Below, piece after piece: positions 1-6,623 of a DNA stretch of 19,213 nucleotides. Under the pieces are notes generated by a model. It saw only the letters and a list, made by a program, of their open reading frames with translations, had not been told where the DNA came from and did no database searches. The DNA is from Bacteroidales bacterium UBA1797 (GTDB lineage: Bacteria > Bacteroidota > Bacteroidia > Bacteroidales > VadinHA17). The DNA lies in contig DCFT01000118.1 of assembly GCA_002319885.1 (NCBI GenBank), forward strand, positions 4,177 to 23,389, read 5' to 3'. The translations under genes and the position numbers were made by a program. Numbering within the stretch: the first letter of the stretch is position 1; every line of letters starts with the position of its first letter.

Positions 1-7
1 TGCATTT

Positions 8-41
8 TTTGTAGGGACGTTGCATGCAACGTCCCTACAAA
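8..41. repeat. Perfect 34-bp palindrome, solo member of the TGTAG-ended repeat family
   Basis: Two 17-base arms meet at 24/25 and are exactly complementary. The outer ends read TTGTAGGGACG and CGTCCCTACAA. The ends resemble those of the composite repeats at 2671-2837 and 16903-17038 (TGTAGAGACG), so I read it as a solo, diverged member of one dispersed family. It lies downstream of the minus-strand methyltransferase gene, whose stop is at 75-77, and could also act as a terminator or RNA hairpin for that transcript. No gene is visible in 1-74. Confidence 0.85.
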
Positions 42-74
42 TACAACAAAAATGTAAGTCCATGCAATACGTAA

Positions 75-812
75 TTATCTGCCCGTTACATCGAGCCAGT
101 GTGTTCTTTTTTCAATTGTTCTTAAAACAAGCCATATTACTCCTGCCGCCAGAAACAGCCAGATCCACATACCTGTTACATATATTCTTTCCGAGAGAAA
201 GTAGTTTCGAAACAGGTCAAGAATGATGAAAATGGCAAAAATATTAACAAAACTATTGTATTCTCTTTTAAGAACATTCTTTACAGAAAATGGAAGTTTT
301 GGCTTAATATATTTAAAGGAAACGGGTATAAAAGAACCTACGGTCTCTGACCATTTGTCATAAACATCGCCGAATTTTCTCCTCAGGAATTGTTCCTCGG
401 CAAACATAATCCTCTCATAATAAAGCCAGTATAAAAGGATGAATACTACTGTAACGCATGCTGATCGCAGAAAGAGTACCGGACCAAGCCACATAAAGAA
501 ATTCCCAAGGTATAGCGGGTGACGTAACAGTGAATAGATCCCTGTAACATTTAGCTCATCCGCAATTTGTCCGTTTACGGTATTTCGCCCCGAGGTGTTT
601 TTGGGTGTAAAACCAACTGTTACGATCCTGATAATTTCTCCAAAAACACTTACGCCAAGAAAGATAAGCTCATTTCTCATATCAAACAGGATTGCCTGTC
701 TGTTACCCAGGTACATCATACCTATACCTGCAACGATAATAAATACCGGAAGCCAGCTTCTTCTTTTAAATAACCAGTTCCCGCTCTTTTCAAATTCATG
801 TACCAGGGCCAT
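75..812 (-). CDS. Membrane methyltransferase of the ICMT/PEMT (isoprenylcysteine carboxyl / phospholipid methyltransferase) family
   Basis: This 245-residue integral membrane protein has about five to six hydrophobic segments (near residues 20-37, 49-67, 103-132, 188-205 and 211-231). The family signature is present: GIYSLLRHPLYLGN at 91-104, with the Arg-His-Pro at 97-99, followed by a Glu-Glu pair at 139-140 and the short G-D-x-Y-x-x-W segment at 148-154. In ICMT and PEMT enzymes this region binds S-adenosylmethionine at the membrane face. The acceptor cannot be told from sequence; bacterial members methylate lipids, lipid A phosphates or unknown substrates. It is transcribed away from its right neighbour and has no operon partner in view. 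ATG at 810-812 is preceded on its strand by CTGAAAG, a weak ribosome-binding site, and a TACTTTTG -7 box lies about 20 bases further upstream. Confidence 0.8.
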   Translation of the reverse strand: MALVHEFEKSGNWLFKRRSWLPVFIIVAGIGMMYLGNRQAILFDMRNELIFLGVSVFGEIIRIVTVGFTPKNTSGRNTVNGQIADELNVTGIYSLLRHPLYLGNFFMWLGPVLFLRSACVTVVFILLYWLYYERIMFAEEQFLRRKFGDVYDKWSETVGSFIPVSFKYIKPKLPFSVKNVLKREYNSFVNIFAIFIILDLFRNYFLSERIYVTGMWIWLFLAAGVIWLVLRTIEKRTHWLDVTGR

Positions 813-834
813 CTTTCAGTTTGTTAGTGATTGG

Positions 835-842
835 CAAAAGTA
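835..842 (-). promoter_or_regulatory. Predicted -7 box TACTTTTG for the methyltransferase gene
   Basis: The minus strand reads TACTTTTG, a full match to the Bacteroidota -7 consensus TAnnTTTG. The start codon is at 812, so the leader would be about 15 bases. No clear -33 TTTG lies 19-21 bases upstream, so the call rests on the -7 box and its position. Confidence 0.5.
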
Positions 843-958
843 TAAAAAATCTGGAAATTGACTTTAACTCCCTAAATCCAGTTAATTAATCCCGCGATGT
901 GAATTCCTTAAAAACAATTATTTGAAGAGTCCTGATCAATTAATCTCGAAAGATTTTT

Positions 959-966
959 TATCTTTA
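959..966 (+). promoter_or_regulatory. Possible -7 box TATCTTTA for the GH16-like repeat protein
   Basis: TATCTTTA matches TAnnTTTG at all but the last position and ends 26 bases before the ATG at 993. No convincing -33 element was seen. The call is weak and mainly positional, within a 180-base intergenic stretch between divergent genes. Confidence 0.3.
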
Positions 967-992
967 TCAATTGTACATAAACCAATTTTACA

Positions 993-2654
993 ATGGCAAG
1001 TCTCAGGCTTTTACTAGGAATGATCCCATCGACTTCAAAAATCGAAAAGGCTGAAAAAGCTTTGATTACTGAATTTGAGAAGCTCCAGGTTTTTTCGGAA
1101 TCTGAGGTACTGGCACGATACGTTGAGCTGGATGGACTCATAAATTCTTCCGATTTCGTTCAAAAATGCAAAGAAATCAAATCCCTTCAGTACAAAAACT
1201 CTGAAGAATATGAGAATGAAAAAGAGTATAATTCTCTTAAAAAATCTAAGGATATTAATCTGTATTTTAAAACAATCGCCGGTACTTCTTTGAAAAGATT
1301 CAAAGAAATGGATGGTTCAGGCAAAATATTAGATTTTGAAACACTTGAAAATTTCATTGAATCTCCTGCATTCCGTGAGAAACAAAAGATGAAACCTTTC
1401 ACTTTCAAAGACACTGATGAATACAGAAAATTTGATGAATATAAATCTCTAAAGAGAGACCCCGAAATAAAAGCATTTTTAAAACCTCCAAAGAAAACCA
1501 GGTCATTTTTCAGAAAATCGAAGAAAAAACCCGAGCCAAGGGTTGAAATACCTAAAACCAAAACCATTTTACGATATGAGGAGCTTGCCAGGCTGGTAAA
1601 ATCACCAGAATTCCTTGCGAAGAAAAACATGAAACCAATTACCTTCAAAGATTCGGAAGAATATAAAAAGCTTCTTGAATATAAAAGGATTAAAGGCAGT
1701 ATTGAAATAAAAGAGTTCTACAAGTTCAAAGGTTCCAGAGAATATGCAAATTTCCTGAATACCGATGATTCTTCGAGGCTTAAAAGGTATAATGAACTTA
1801 AAGAGTATGTTGCCACTCCCGGGTTTAAACAAAGGAAAGAGTATCTTCTCGACAGGAAGAGATTTGAGAAGACTGAAATGTTTAAAGAAATTAAAGAGTA
1901 TAAAAAACTGAAGAAAAATGAAGATGTAATCTGGTATTTCAAAATCAAGGACTCAGATAAATTTGATATTCTCAGGTCGAGGGAATTAACTTTCAGTGAT
2001 GAATTCGATGGTGAAAAACTTGATACTAAAAAATGGCTGACCAATCATTACTGGGGAGAAAAGCTGTTAAAAGACAGATATTCTGCCGAATCGGATCTGC
2101 ATGCATTTACAGAGAAAGAAAATTTTGAAGTCAGGAACAGCATTCTGAAGATCAACACAAAACCACAGAAAATCACCGGGAAAGTCTGGTCAACATCCAA
2201 AGGTTTTTCAACAAAAGAGTTCAGCTATTCATCGGGTCTTATCAATTCCGGTAACACTTTCAGACAAAAATATGGTGTTTTCTCTGCAAAAATAAAACTG
2301 GGAAATCCTTTGGCAAAAAATGCCTTCTGGATGCTGGCTGATAAAATCACGCCACATATAGATATCTGCCGTACATCCCGCGGGAAAATATGGTTAGATT
2401 ATTTCTCAGCAGGAGGCCGTACTGCCAGGACCTCTCTGGGTTCACACTATTCAAAGAATTATTTTATATATACTCTGGAGTGGACTCCTGAAAAACTTGC
2501 CTGGAAAATCAATGGAACTGAAGTATATACTCAAACTTCCGATCTCCCCCAGGAACCCATGTATGTCCTTTTTGCAGGCGGACTCGATAAACCTATTAGT
2601 GGAATGACATCTATGGATATTGACTGGATAAGGGTCTACAAAACTAAAAACTAA
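993..2654 (+). CDS. Repeat protein with a C-terminal GH16-like (concanavalin A-type) domain lacking catalytic glutamates
   Basis: 553 residues. Residues about 35-330 hold four imperfect repeats of roughly 70 residues. Each has the pattern Y/F-x-x-L-x-x-x-V-x-S-P-x-F, then a Lys-rich stretch, F-x-x-S-E-E-Y-K, E-Y-K-x-L-K and I-K-x-Y/F (for example SPEFLAKKNMKP at 204-215). Residues about 331-550 resemble GH16 family glycanases: ELTFSDEFDGEKLDTKKW at the start, then a YGVFSAKIKL strand, an AFWMLAD strand and a final DIDWIRVYK. The family active site E-x-D-x-x-E is here H455-I-D457-I-C459-R460, so nucleophile and acid/base glutamates are gone while the middle Asp stays. I infer a carbohydrate-binding or structural role, not hydrolysis. 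No signal peptide is visible, which is unusual for a GH16 relative. The first in-frame ATG was chosen. Confidence 0.72.
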   Translation: MASLRLLLGMIPSTSKIEKAEKALITEFEKLQVFSESEVLARYVELDGLINSSDFVQKCKEIKSLQYKNSEEYENEKEYNSLKKSKDINLYFKTIAGTSLKRFKEMDGSGKILDFETLENFIESPAFREKQKMKPFTFKDTDEYRKFDEYKSLKRDPEIKAFLKPPKKTRSFFRKSKKKPEPRVEIPKTKTILRYEELARLVKSPEFLAKKNMKPITFKDSEEYKKLLEYKRIKGSIEIKEFYKFKGSREYANFLNTDDSSRLKRYNELKEYVATPGFKQRKEYLLDRKRFEKTEMFKEIKEYKKLKKNEDVIWYFKIKDSDKFDILRSRELTFSDEFDGEKLDTKKWLTNHYWGEKLLKDRYSAESDLHAFTEKENFEVRNSILKINTKPQKITGKVWSTSKGFSTKEFSYSSGLINSGNTFRQKYGVFSAKIKLGNPLAKNAFWMLADKITPHIDICRTSRGKIWLDYFSAGGRTARTSLGSHYSKNYFIYTLEWTPEKLAWKINGTEVYTQTSDLPQEPMYVLFAGGLDKPISGMTSMDIDWIRVYKTKN

Positions 2655-2673
2655 AAATATTAATTTGTCGTGT

Positions 2674-2701
2674 AGAGACGCCCGAATCGGGCGTCTCTTT
2701 T
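2674..2701 (+). terminator. Probable intrinsic terminator of the GH16-like gene (left hairpin of composite repeat A)
   Basis: Two 12-base arms rich in G and C (2674-2685 and 2687-2698) form a hairpin followed directly by a short T run (2698-2701), starting 20 bases after the stop of the upstream gene. It is also part of the repeat element, so it may serve as terminator only by position. Confidence 0.5.
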
Positions 2702-2735
2702 GTTATCCCGGGCGTCTCTTTTGTTAAATAAACTA

Positions 2736-2810
2736 ACGATCTGCTGTTTTACGATCTGCTGTTTTACGATAGACTGTTTTGCGAGAGGCTGTTTTACGAT
2801 ATGTTGTTTT
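2736..2810. repeat. Five 15-bp tandem repeats inside composite repeat A
   Basis: The units begin at 2736, 2751, 2766, 2781 and 2796. The first two are identical (ACGATCTGCTGTTTT); the others differ at two to four positions and all keep the TGTTTT end. Units are contiguous, so this is not a CRISPR array. Because 15 is a multiple of three, a spurious minus-strand reading frame with a five-residue Lys-Gln repeat runs through it. Confidence 0.9.
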
Positions 2811-2943
2811 GAGACGCCCGGATCGGGCGTCTCTACAGGTATAATGTTGATTGGCAATTGATCCCAGCCAGAATATTATTCTTTTTAGTTTAGAAAGTGT
2901 AACTTTTTGTAATTTCATTCGTCTTTGCATTGTAATTCACGAT

Positions 2944-3429
2944 ATGACAGTTAAGGAATATAACAGATCTGTTGAAGAATTTGCCGATTCTGTTTACCGC
3001 TTTATCCGAGGCAACCTTAAGGATGAAGAGCGGGCAAGCGATATTGTGCAGGATAGCTTTGAAAAACTATGGAGAAATCTTACAGAGATTGAATACATAG
3101 TTGTTAAGTCGTGGCTGTTTTCAACTGCATATCATATTATGATTGATATTATCAGGAAAGAAAAGAGGATGACAGACCTTGATGTGATGCATGAAAATGA
3201 GCTGATGCATGAATCTCAGTACAGCGATCTGAATGAGATTCTCCACAAGGCTCTGAACCTCCTGCCTGAGCAACAAAAGACCACAGTGATGCTTAGAGAC
3301 TATGAAGGATATAGTTACAGGGAGATAGCAGAAATAACAGGGTTTAATGAAGCCCAGGTAAAAATAAACATTTACAGAGGTCGGGTTGCCTTAAGAAATT
3401 ATATAGGAAAAGTTGAAACGGTTCTTTAG
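2944..3429 (+). CDS. ECF-type RNA polymerase sigma factor (sigma-70 family)
   Basis: 161 residues from the chosen ATG. Region 2 lies in the first half (SVYRFIRGN, then ASDIVQDSFEKLWRN, the core-binding helix). Region 4 covers about residues 105-155 (LPEQQKTTVMLRDYEGYSYR, then an E-I-A-x-x-T-G helix-turn-helix). There is no region 1 or 3, as usual for ECF factors. An ATG 31 codons upstream at 2851 is in frame but would add residues unlike any sigma region 2 lead-in and begins 14 bases from composite repeat A, so 2944 is preferred. The next gene begins two bases after the stop. The trio of sigma factor, membrane protein and outer-membrane barrel suggests an envelope-sensing unit in which gene two restrains this factor. 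The target promoters are not identifiable here. Confidence 0.85.
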   Translation: MTVKEYNRSVEEFADSVYRFIRGNLKDEERASDIVQDSFEKLWRNLTEIEYIVVKSWLFSTAYHIMIDIIRKEKRMTDLDVMHENELMHESQYSDLNEILHKALNLLPEQQKTTVMLRDYEGYSYREIAEITGFNEAQVKINIYRGRVALRNYIGKVETVL

Positions 3430-3431
3430 TC

Positions 3432-4526
3432 ATGATGATAGACAGATCAAATTATGAAATATGGTTTATCGATTGGCTCGATGGAAATCTTACTGATACA
3501 GAGGCTAAGCAGATTATTCATTTCCTGGAGGACAACCCCGATTTAAAGGAAGAATTTGACGGACTGACCTCTATCAGACTCAATCCTTCGGAAAAATCAT
3601 TATATGATAAAAGGAAACTGAAAAAAACAACTTCTGACTTTTCAGAAGCGCAGTTTGATTATCTCTCTGCCGGCTATTTTGAAAAAGATCTTGCCCCTGA
3701 CCAGACAGAAGAATTGATGCAGAGTATTGCACATGACCTGGGAAAGAAAAAGTCGTTTGAGCTAATGCAGAAGACGAGGCTGATCCCACCACCAGTTGTT
3801 TACAAATATAAAAAGCGATTGATCAGAAGAACACTAGCCGGGAATGTCTTCAGAATGACACTAATAGGACTATCTGCAGCAGCGGTAATTGTATTAGCTG
3901 TAACAACATATTTCTCAAAACCGAAAACCCTTCCGGTAAGATCTGATAATATGGCCCTGGTTATCAGGACTGACAGCATTATCATGAAAGAAGGGATTAA
4001 AGTAGCCTCAAATGGTATAAAAACCCAAAACAAAGTCAGGTTGTTGAAAAAACAAACTGAAAATTTAATCAATATAAAACAGAATGTCGATTCTCGTCCA
4101 ACAGTGATGCACATTCCGGTACAGGTTGATTCGCTGGAAAAATCTGCTGAAATATATGCAACATTTGACAATAAGATCGCTGTATCAAAAGAGATTGACC
4201 TTAGCGGAGTGACAATTTCTCAAAACCTTATCGCAATAAATATCCCGGCTGTTCGTGAAGAAGATGATACAGGAAGATCAAGGTTTGGTAAGTTGATTGC
4301 CAAAACTTTCCGTGAGAAATTACTGAAAGAAAAAAAACCGAAAGACAGCCCTCTTAAAGTTTATGAAATAGCAGAGGCTGGCGTTTCAGGACTAAATAAA
4401 TTACTAGGCTGGCAAATGGCCCTCGATGAGAAGAATGACGTGAATGGTGAGGTTAAGTCAGTCTATTTCAGCTCAAAGCTCCTTAAGTTCAACACTCAAA
4501 TTAAAAAAACCGAACCTCCTCAGTAA
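3432..4526 (+). CDS. Putative membrane-bound anti-sigma factor with duplicated cytoplasmic motif
   Basis: 364 residues, starting two bases after the sigma gene, so translational coupling is likely; ATG at 3432 and 3435 are both possible starts. Residues 1-142 are cytoplasmic. They contain two similar helical blocks: YEIWFIDWLDGNLT (8-21), leading to F-L-E-D-N-P-D-L-K-E-E-F, and FDYLSAGYFEKDLA (75-88), leading to a second amphipathic helix ending in an FELMQKTRL segment. One membrane helix spans about 143-161 (MTLIGLSAAAVIVLAVT). The remaining 200 residues would be periplasmic, with no domain I recognise; it is not a typical FecR domain. No zinc-finger HxxxCxxC motif is seen. The function is inferred from position and topology: it probably sequesters the upstream sigma factor until an envelope signal. 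An unrelated membrane role is possible. Confidence 0.6.
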   Translation: MMIDRSNYEIWFIDWLDGNLTDTEAKQIIHFLEDNPDLKEEFDGLTSIRLNPSEKSLYDKRKLKKTTSDFSEAQFDYLSAGYFEKDLAPDQTEELMQSIAHDLGKKKSFELMQKTRLIPPPVVYKYKKRLIRRTLAGNVFRMTLIGLSAAAVIVLAVTTYFSKPKTLPVRSDNMALVIRTDSIIMKEGIKVASNGIKTQNKVRLLKKQTENLINIKQNVDSRPTVMHIPVQVDSLEKSAEIYATFDNKIAVSKEIDLSGVTISQNLIAINIPAVREEDDTGRSRFGKLIAKTFREKLLKEKKPKDSPLKVYEIAEAGVSGLNKLLGWQMALDEKNDVNGEVKSVYFSSKLLKFNTQIKKTEPPQ

Positions 4527-4587
4527 CTTTTCCGACCACTTCTTCGTCCCAGTATTGAAACATTAAAAAAATTAAAAATTTTACAAA

Positions 4588-5592
4588 ATGAAAAAAATTG
4601 GAATCATAATATTACTGGCAGCAATTATTATGAATGGATTCTGCCTTAAAGTAGCCGGAGAAGTTCAGGGCACTGAAAAACAGGAAAATCCAACAAGTAA
4701 AGATGAAGACTCAAAGTTTATATTGGGTAACGATCTTATGAGCATTGACAAAAATGATTCTTCTATTAACTTCCGGATAGGAAACAGAGGGCTATCTATC
4801 CTTGAGTCACTGGAAGGGAATAAGGTTAATTTCAGAAAATATACCAATAACGATCAGGATTCAACATATAGTACATATTCAGGACATGATCATAGCACCA
4901 GATATCGGGAATATTCTGATAACAGCCGCGAGGATAACTATAAACACTTTGACAGGAGAAGAGACAGATTCAGAGGACATTGGGCAGGAATTGAATTAGG
5001 ATTTAACAGTTATGTGACATCTGATAACAGCATCACATTGCCAAATGATATTGATTACATGACTCTCAACTCAGGGAAATCGAGTAGCTTCAATATTAAT
5101 TTCACTCAGTTAAGTATTGGTCTCTCCAGACATATTGGTTTTGTTACAGGCCTCGGTCTTAACTGGAACAACTACAGGTTCGACGGAAACAATAATATTA
5201 TCAAAGGAGACAATAATGTTATTGAAGAACTCGATCCGGGTTCGAATCTTAAAAAATCAAAACTTGCAACACTGTTTCTCACTGTTCCGCTTATGCTTGA
5301 AATACAGTTACCCGTCCATCATAATAATCTCAGCCTTGGAGCCGGACCAATTGCAGCTGTAAAATTAGGATCTCACACAAAAATGGTACTTGAAGATGGT
5401 CACACTGTCAAATCTTACGGAGATTTCAGTCTCAATATGCTAAGATACGGAGCAACGGCAAGAGTTGGATATGGAAACTTCCAGCTTTATGGAACTTATT
5501 ATAAGACTCCTCTTTTCCAGACAGGGAAAGGACCAGCCGGCAATGACCTCTATCCTTTTGAAATAGGAGTTGCTTTTACCTTCAACGATTAA
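4588..5592 (+). CDS. Outer-membrane beta-barrel protein with signal peptide
   Basis: 334 residues. The N terminus MKKIGIIILLAAIIMNGFCL is a Sec signal peptide, with cleavage likely near residue 25. Residues about 85-130 form a hydrophilic linker rich in Asp, Ser, Tyr, Arg and His. From about 131 (HWAGIELGFNSYVT) to the end, alternating hydrophobic and polar strands separated by short turns match an eight-stranded-type barrel of the OMP_b-brl / PorT-like group (strands near 176-188, 242-253, 260-272 and 300-313), ending FEIGVAFTFND. It follows the anti-sigma-like gene by 61 bases without an obvious promoter or terminator between, so it is probably the last gene of that operon. It may be a target or sensor of the same response. 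No ligand can be named. Confidence 0.75.
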   Translation: MKKIGIIILLAAIIMNGFCLKVAGEVQGTEKQENPTSKDEDSKFILGNDLMSIDKNDSSINFRIGNRGLSILESLEGNKVNFRKYTNNDQDSTYSTYSGHDHSTRYREYSDNSREDNYKHFDRRRDRFRGHWAGIELGFNSYVTSDNSITLPNDIDYMTLNSGKSSSFNINFTQLSIGLSRHIGFVTGLGLNWNNYRFDGNNNIIKGDNNVIEELDPGSNLKKSKLATLFLTVPLMLEIQLPVHHNNLSLGAGPIAAVKLGSHTKMVLEDGHTVKSYGDFSLNMLRYGATARVGYGNFQLYGTYYKTPLFQTGKGPAGNDLYPFEIGVAFTFND

Positions 5593-5628
5593 TTACTGCT
5601 TCATTCCTGATAAGTTTTATTTATTGCA

Positions 5629-5663
5629 ACGCAGAGACGCCCATTTTGAGCGTCTCTTTGCGT
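5629..5663 (+). terminator. Hairpin of the GAGACGC family, probable terminator after the barrel gene
   Basis: AGAGACGC at 5633-5640 pairs with GCGTCTCT at 5650-5657. After a two-base bulge, ACGC at 5629-5632 pairs with GCGT at 5660-5663. It begins 36 bases after the stop of the barrel gene and is followed by TTAAAA. The core sequence is shared with the hairpins of both composite repeats, so it is also a diverged solo member of that family. Confidence 0.6.
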
Positions 5664-5669
5664 TTAAAA

Positions 5670-5700
5670 TTGGATATTCTGTAAGCCTGGTGTATCTTTG
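5670..5700 (+). promoter_or_regulatory. Predicted promoter of the ThiF/MoeB-like gene (TTG-N20-TATCTTTG)
   Basis: TTG at 5670-5672, a 20-base spacer, then TATCTTTG at 5693-5700. This is a full match to the Bacteroidota -7 box and a three-of-four match to the -33 TTTG at normal spacing. The ATG at 5724 leaves a leader of about 15-18 bases. It separates this gene from the sigma cassette. Confidence 0.65.
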
Positions 5701-5723
5701 GTGAATACTGATAATAATTTAAA

Positions 5724-6491
5724 ATGGCCAGGACTTTATTGTCTCCGAGGGAAATAAGAAGATACAGCAAACAAATAATGATCCCTGAAATTGGTCTTAA
5801 AGGTCAGAAAATGCTGAAACGGGCAAAAATCCTTGTAATTGGAGCCGGTGGATTAGGATGTCCTGTTCTTCAGTATCTGACTGCAGCAGGAGCAGGTAAG
5901 ATTGGAATAGCTGAATTCGATACTGTTGACGAAACCAATCTTCAAAGACAGATACTCTATGGATCAAATGACGTCGGAAAACTGAAATCAGTAATAGCAA
6001 AAAACCATCTGCTGTCTTTAAATTCATTTGTGGACATAGAAGTGCATAACCTTCGGTGTGATGCTTCAAATACTTTGAACATTTTAAAAAATTATGATGT
6101 GATAGTTGATGCAACAGATAACTTCGATGCAAGATATATCATTAATGATGCCTGCGTTATTCTTGGGAAACCTATGGTTCATGGTGCTATTTATAAATAT
6201 GAAGGCACCGTTTCTGTTTTTAATTATAAAGGAGGTGCCACATACAGGTGTTATAATCCCAAGTCGGAGATAAATGGTTACAGGAACCCGTTACCTTCCA
6301 GTGTGGGATTATTTGGTGTTCTTCCCGGAATAATCGGCACTTACATCGCCAATGAGGTAATTAAAATAGTTACCGGTACAGGGGATATACTTAGCGGGAA
6401 GGTTCTGTTAATTAATATATTCACAAATACCTTCAATACATTTACAGTAAATAATGTTCCGGAGAATCACAATATCAAAAAGCTGCATTAA
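5724..6491 (+). CDS. ThiF/MoeB/HesA-family E1-like adenylyltransferase, zinc-site cysteines mostly lost
   Basis: 255 residues, a usual length. The nucleotide-binding loop GAGGLG is at 40-45, the ETNLQRQ segment at 70-76, G-K at 85-86, and the Asp of the ATDN motif at 132. The LGVLPGIIG-type segment near 197-205 is also present. These enzymes adenylate the C-terminal glycine of ThiS or MoaD-like sulfur carriers in thiamine or molybdopterin synthesis. Odd points: the first CxxC pair survives only as T173-Y-R-C176, the C-terminal CxxC pair is absent, and the cysteine that precedes the VGLFG segment in E. coli MoeB/ThiF is Ser. The arginine-finger position (YSRQ in relatives) is Lys16. No thi, moa or carrier gene is next to it, so the partner is unknown. 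Which symbol applies cannot be decided. Confidence 0.8.
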   Translation: MARTLLSPREIRRYSKQIMIPEIGLKGQKMLKRAKILVIGAGGLGCPVLQYLTAAGAGKIGIAEFDTVDETNLQRQILYGSNDVGKLKSVIAKNHLLSLNSFVDIEVHNLRCDASNTLNILKNYDVIVDATDNFDARYIINDACVILGKPMVHGAIYKYEGTVSVFNYKGGATYRCYNPKSEINGYRNPLPSSVGLFGVLPGIIGTYIANEVIKIVTGTGDILSGKVLLINIFTNTFNTFTVNNVPENHNIKKLH

Positions 6492-6572
6492 TATTCATAC
6501 CTGCAGAGCCCGGGGTGACTTATGATTTAACTTTCCTGTCTGGATAAGAGAATCTTATTAAACCAAATGAAT

Positions 6573-6580
6573 TAACTTTG
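6573..6580 (+). promoter_or_regulatory. Predicted -7 box TAACTTTG for the AsmA-family gene
   Basis: A full match to TAnnTTTG lying 43 bases before the ATG at 6624. No -33 TTTG is seen 19-21 bases upstream. The 132-base gap after the ThiF-like gene holds no clear terminator. Confidence 0.45.
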
Positions 6581-6623
6581 GCCCACGGTTATTTATCAAG
6601 TAACCGGAAATTTATTTATATAA

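Larger units (their letters stand above)
2671..2837. repeat. Composite palindromic repeat A: hairpin, tandem repeats, hairpin, with 15-bp terminal inverted repeats
   Basis: The ends are a perfect 15-base inverted pair: TGTAGAGACGCCCGA at 2671-2685 and its complement at 2823-2837. Each end is itself a hairpin (2674-2685 with 2687-2698; 2811-2820 with 2824-2833). Just inside the left hairpin an 18-base piece of its right arm and flank (2688-2705) is repeated directly at 2709-2726. The centre is five 15-base tandem units (2736-2810). No transposase is encoded and no target-site duplication was found, so it would be a non-autonomous element or a mosaic repeat. The element at 16903-17038 has the same plan. 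Confidence 0.8.

Noticed and set aside
1187..2044. Minus-strand open frames inside the GH16-like gene
   Set aside because: They are Phe/Ser-rich shadows caused by the Lys/Glu-rich codons of the repeats, with no domain or start signal.
2736..2810. Short repeats as a possible CRISPR array
   Set aside because: The 15-bp units are contiguous with no unique spacers, and no cas genes are nearby. The 23-bp units at 16946-17010 fail for the same reason.
2671..2837. Insertion sequence or transposon with its own transposase
   Set aside because: The block is only 167 bp, encodes nothing recognisable and shows no target-site duplication, so only a non-autonomous repeat is supported.
2660..2857. Minus-strand open frame with a five-residue Lys-Gln repeat
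   Set aside because: The repeat is the translation of the 15-bp tandem units, and the rest reads through hairpin arms. There is no domain, ribosome-binding site or neighbouring support.
2851..2943. Longer N terminus of the sigma factor
   Set aside because: The added 31 residues are hydrophobic, lie upstream of the usual region 2 lead-in and begin next to the repeat element. The ATG at 2944 is a better start.
5724..6491. Thiamine or molybdopterin biosynthesis operon
   Set aside because: Only one E1-like gene is present, and neighbours on both sides belong to other processes and have separate promoters.
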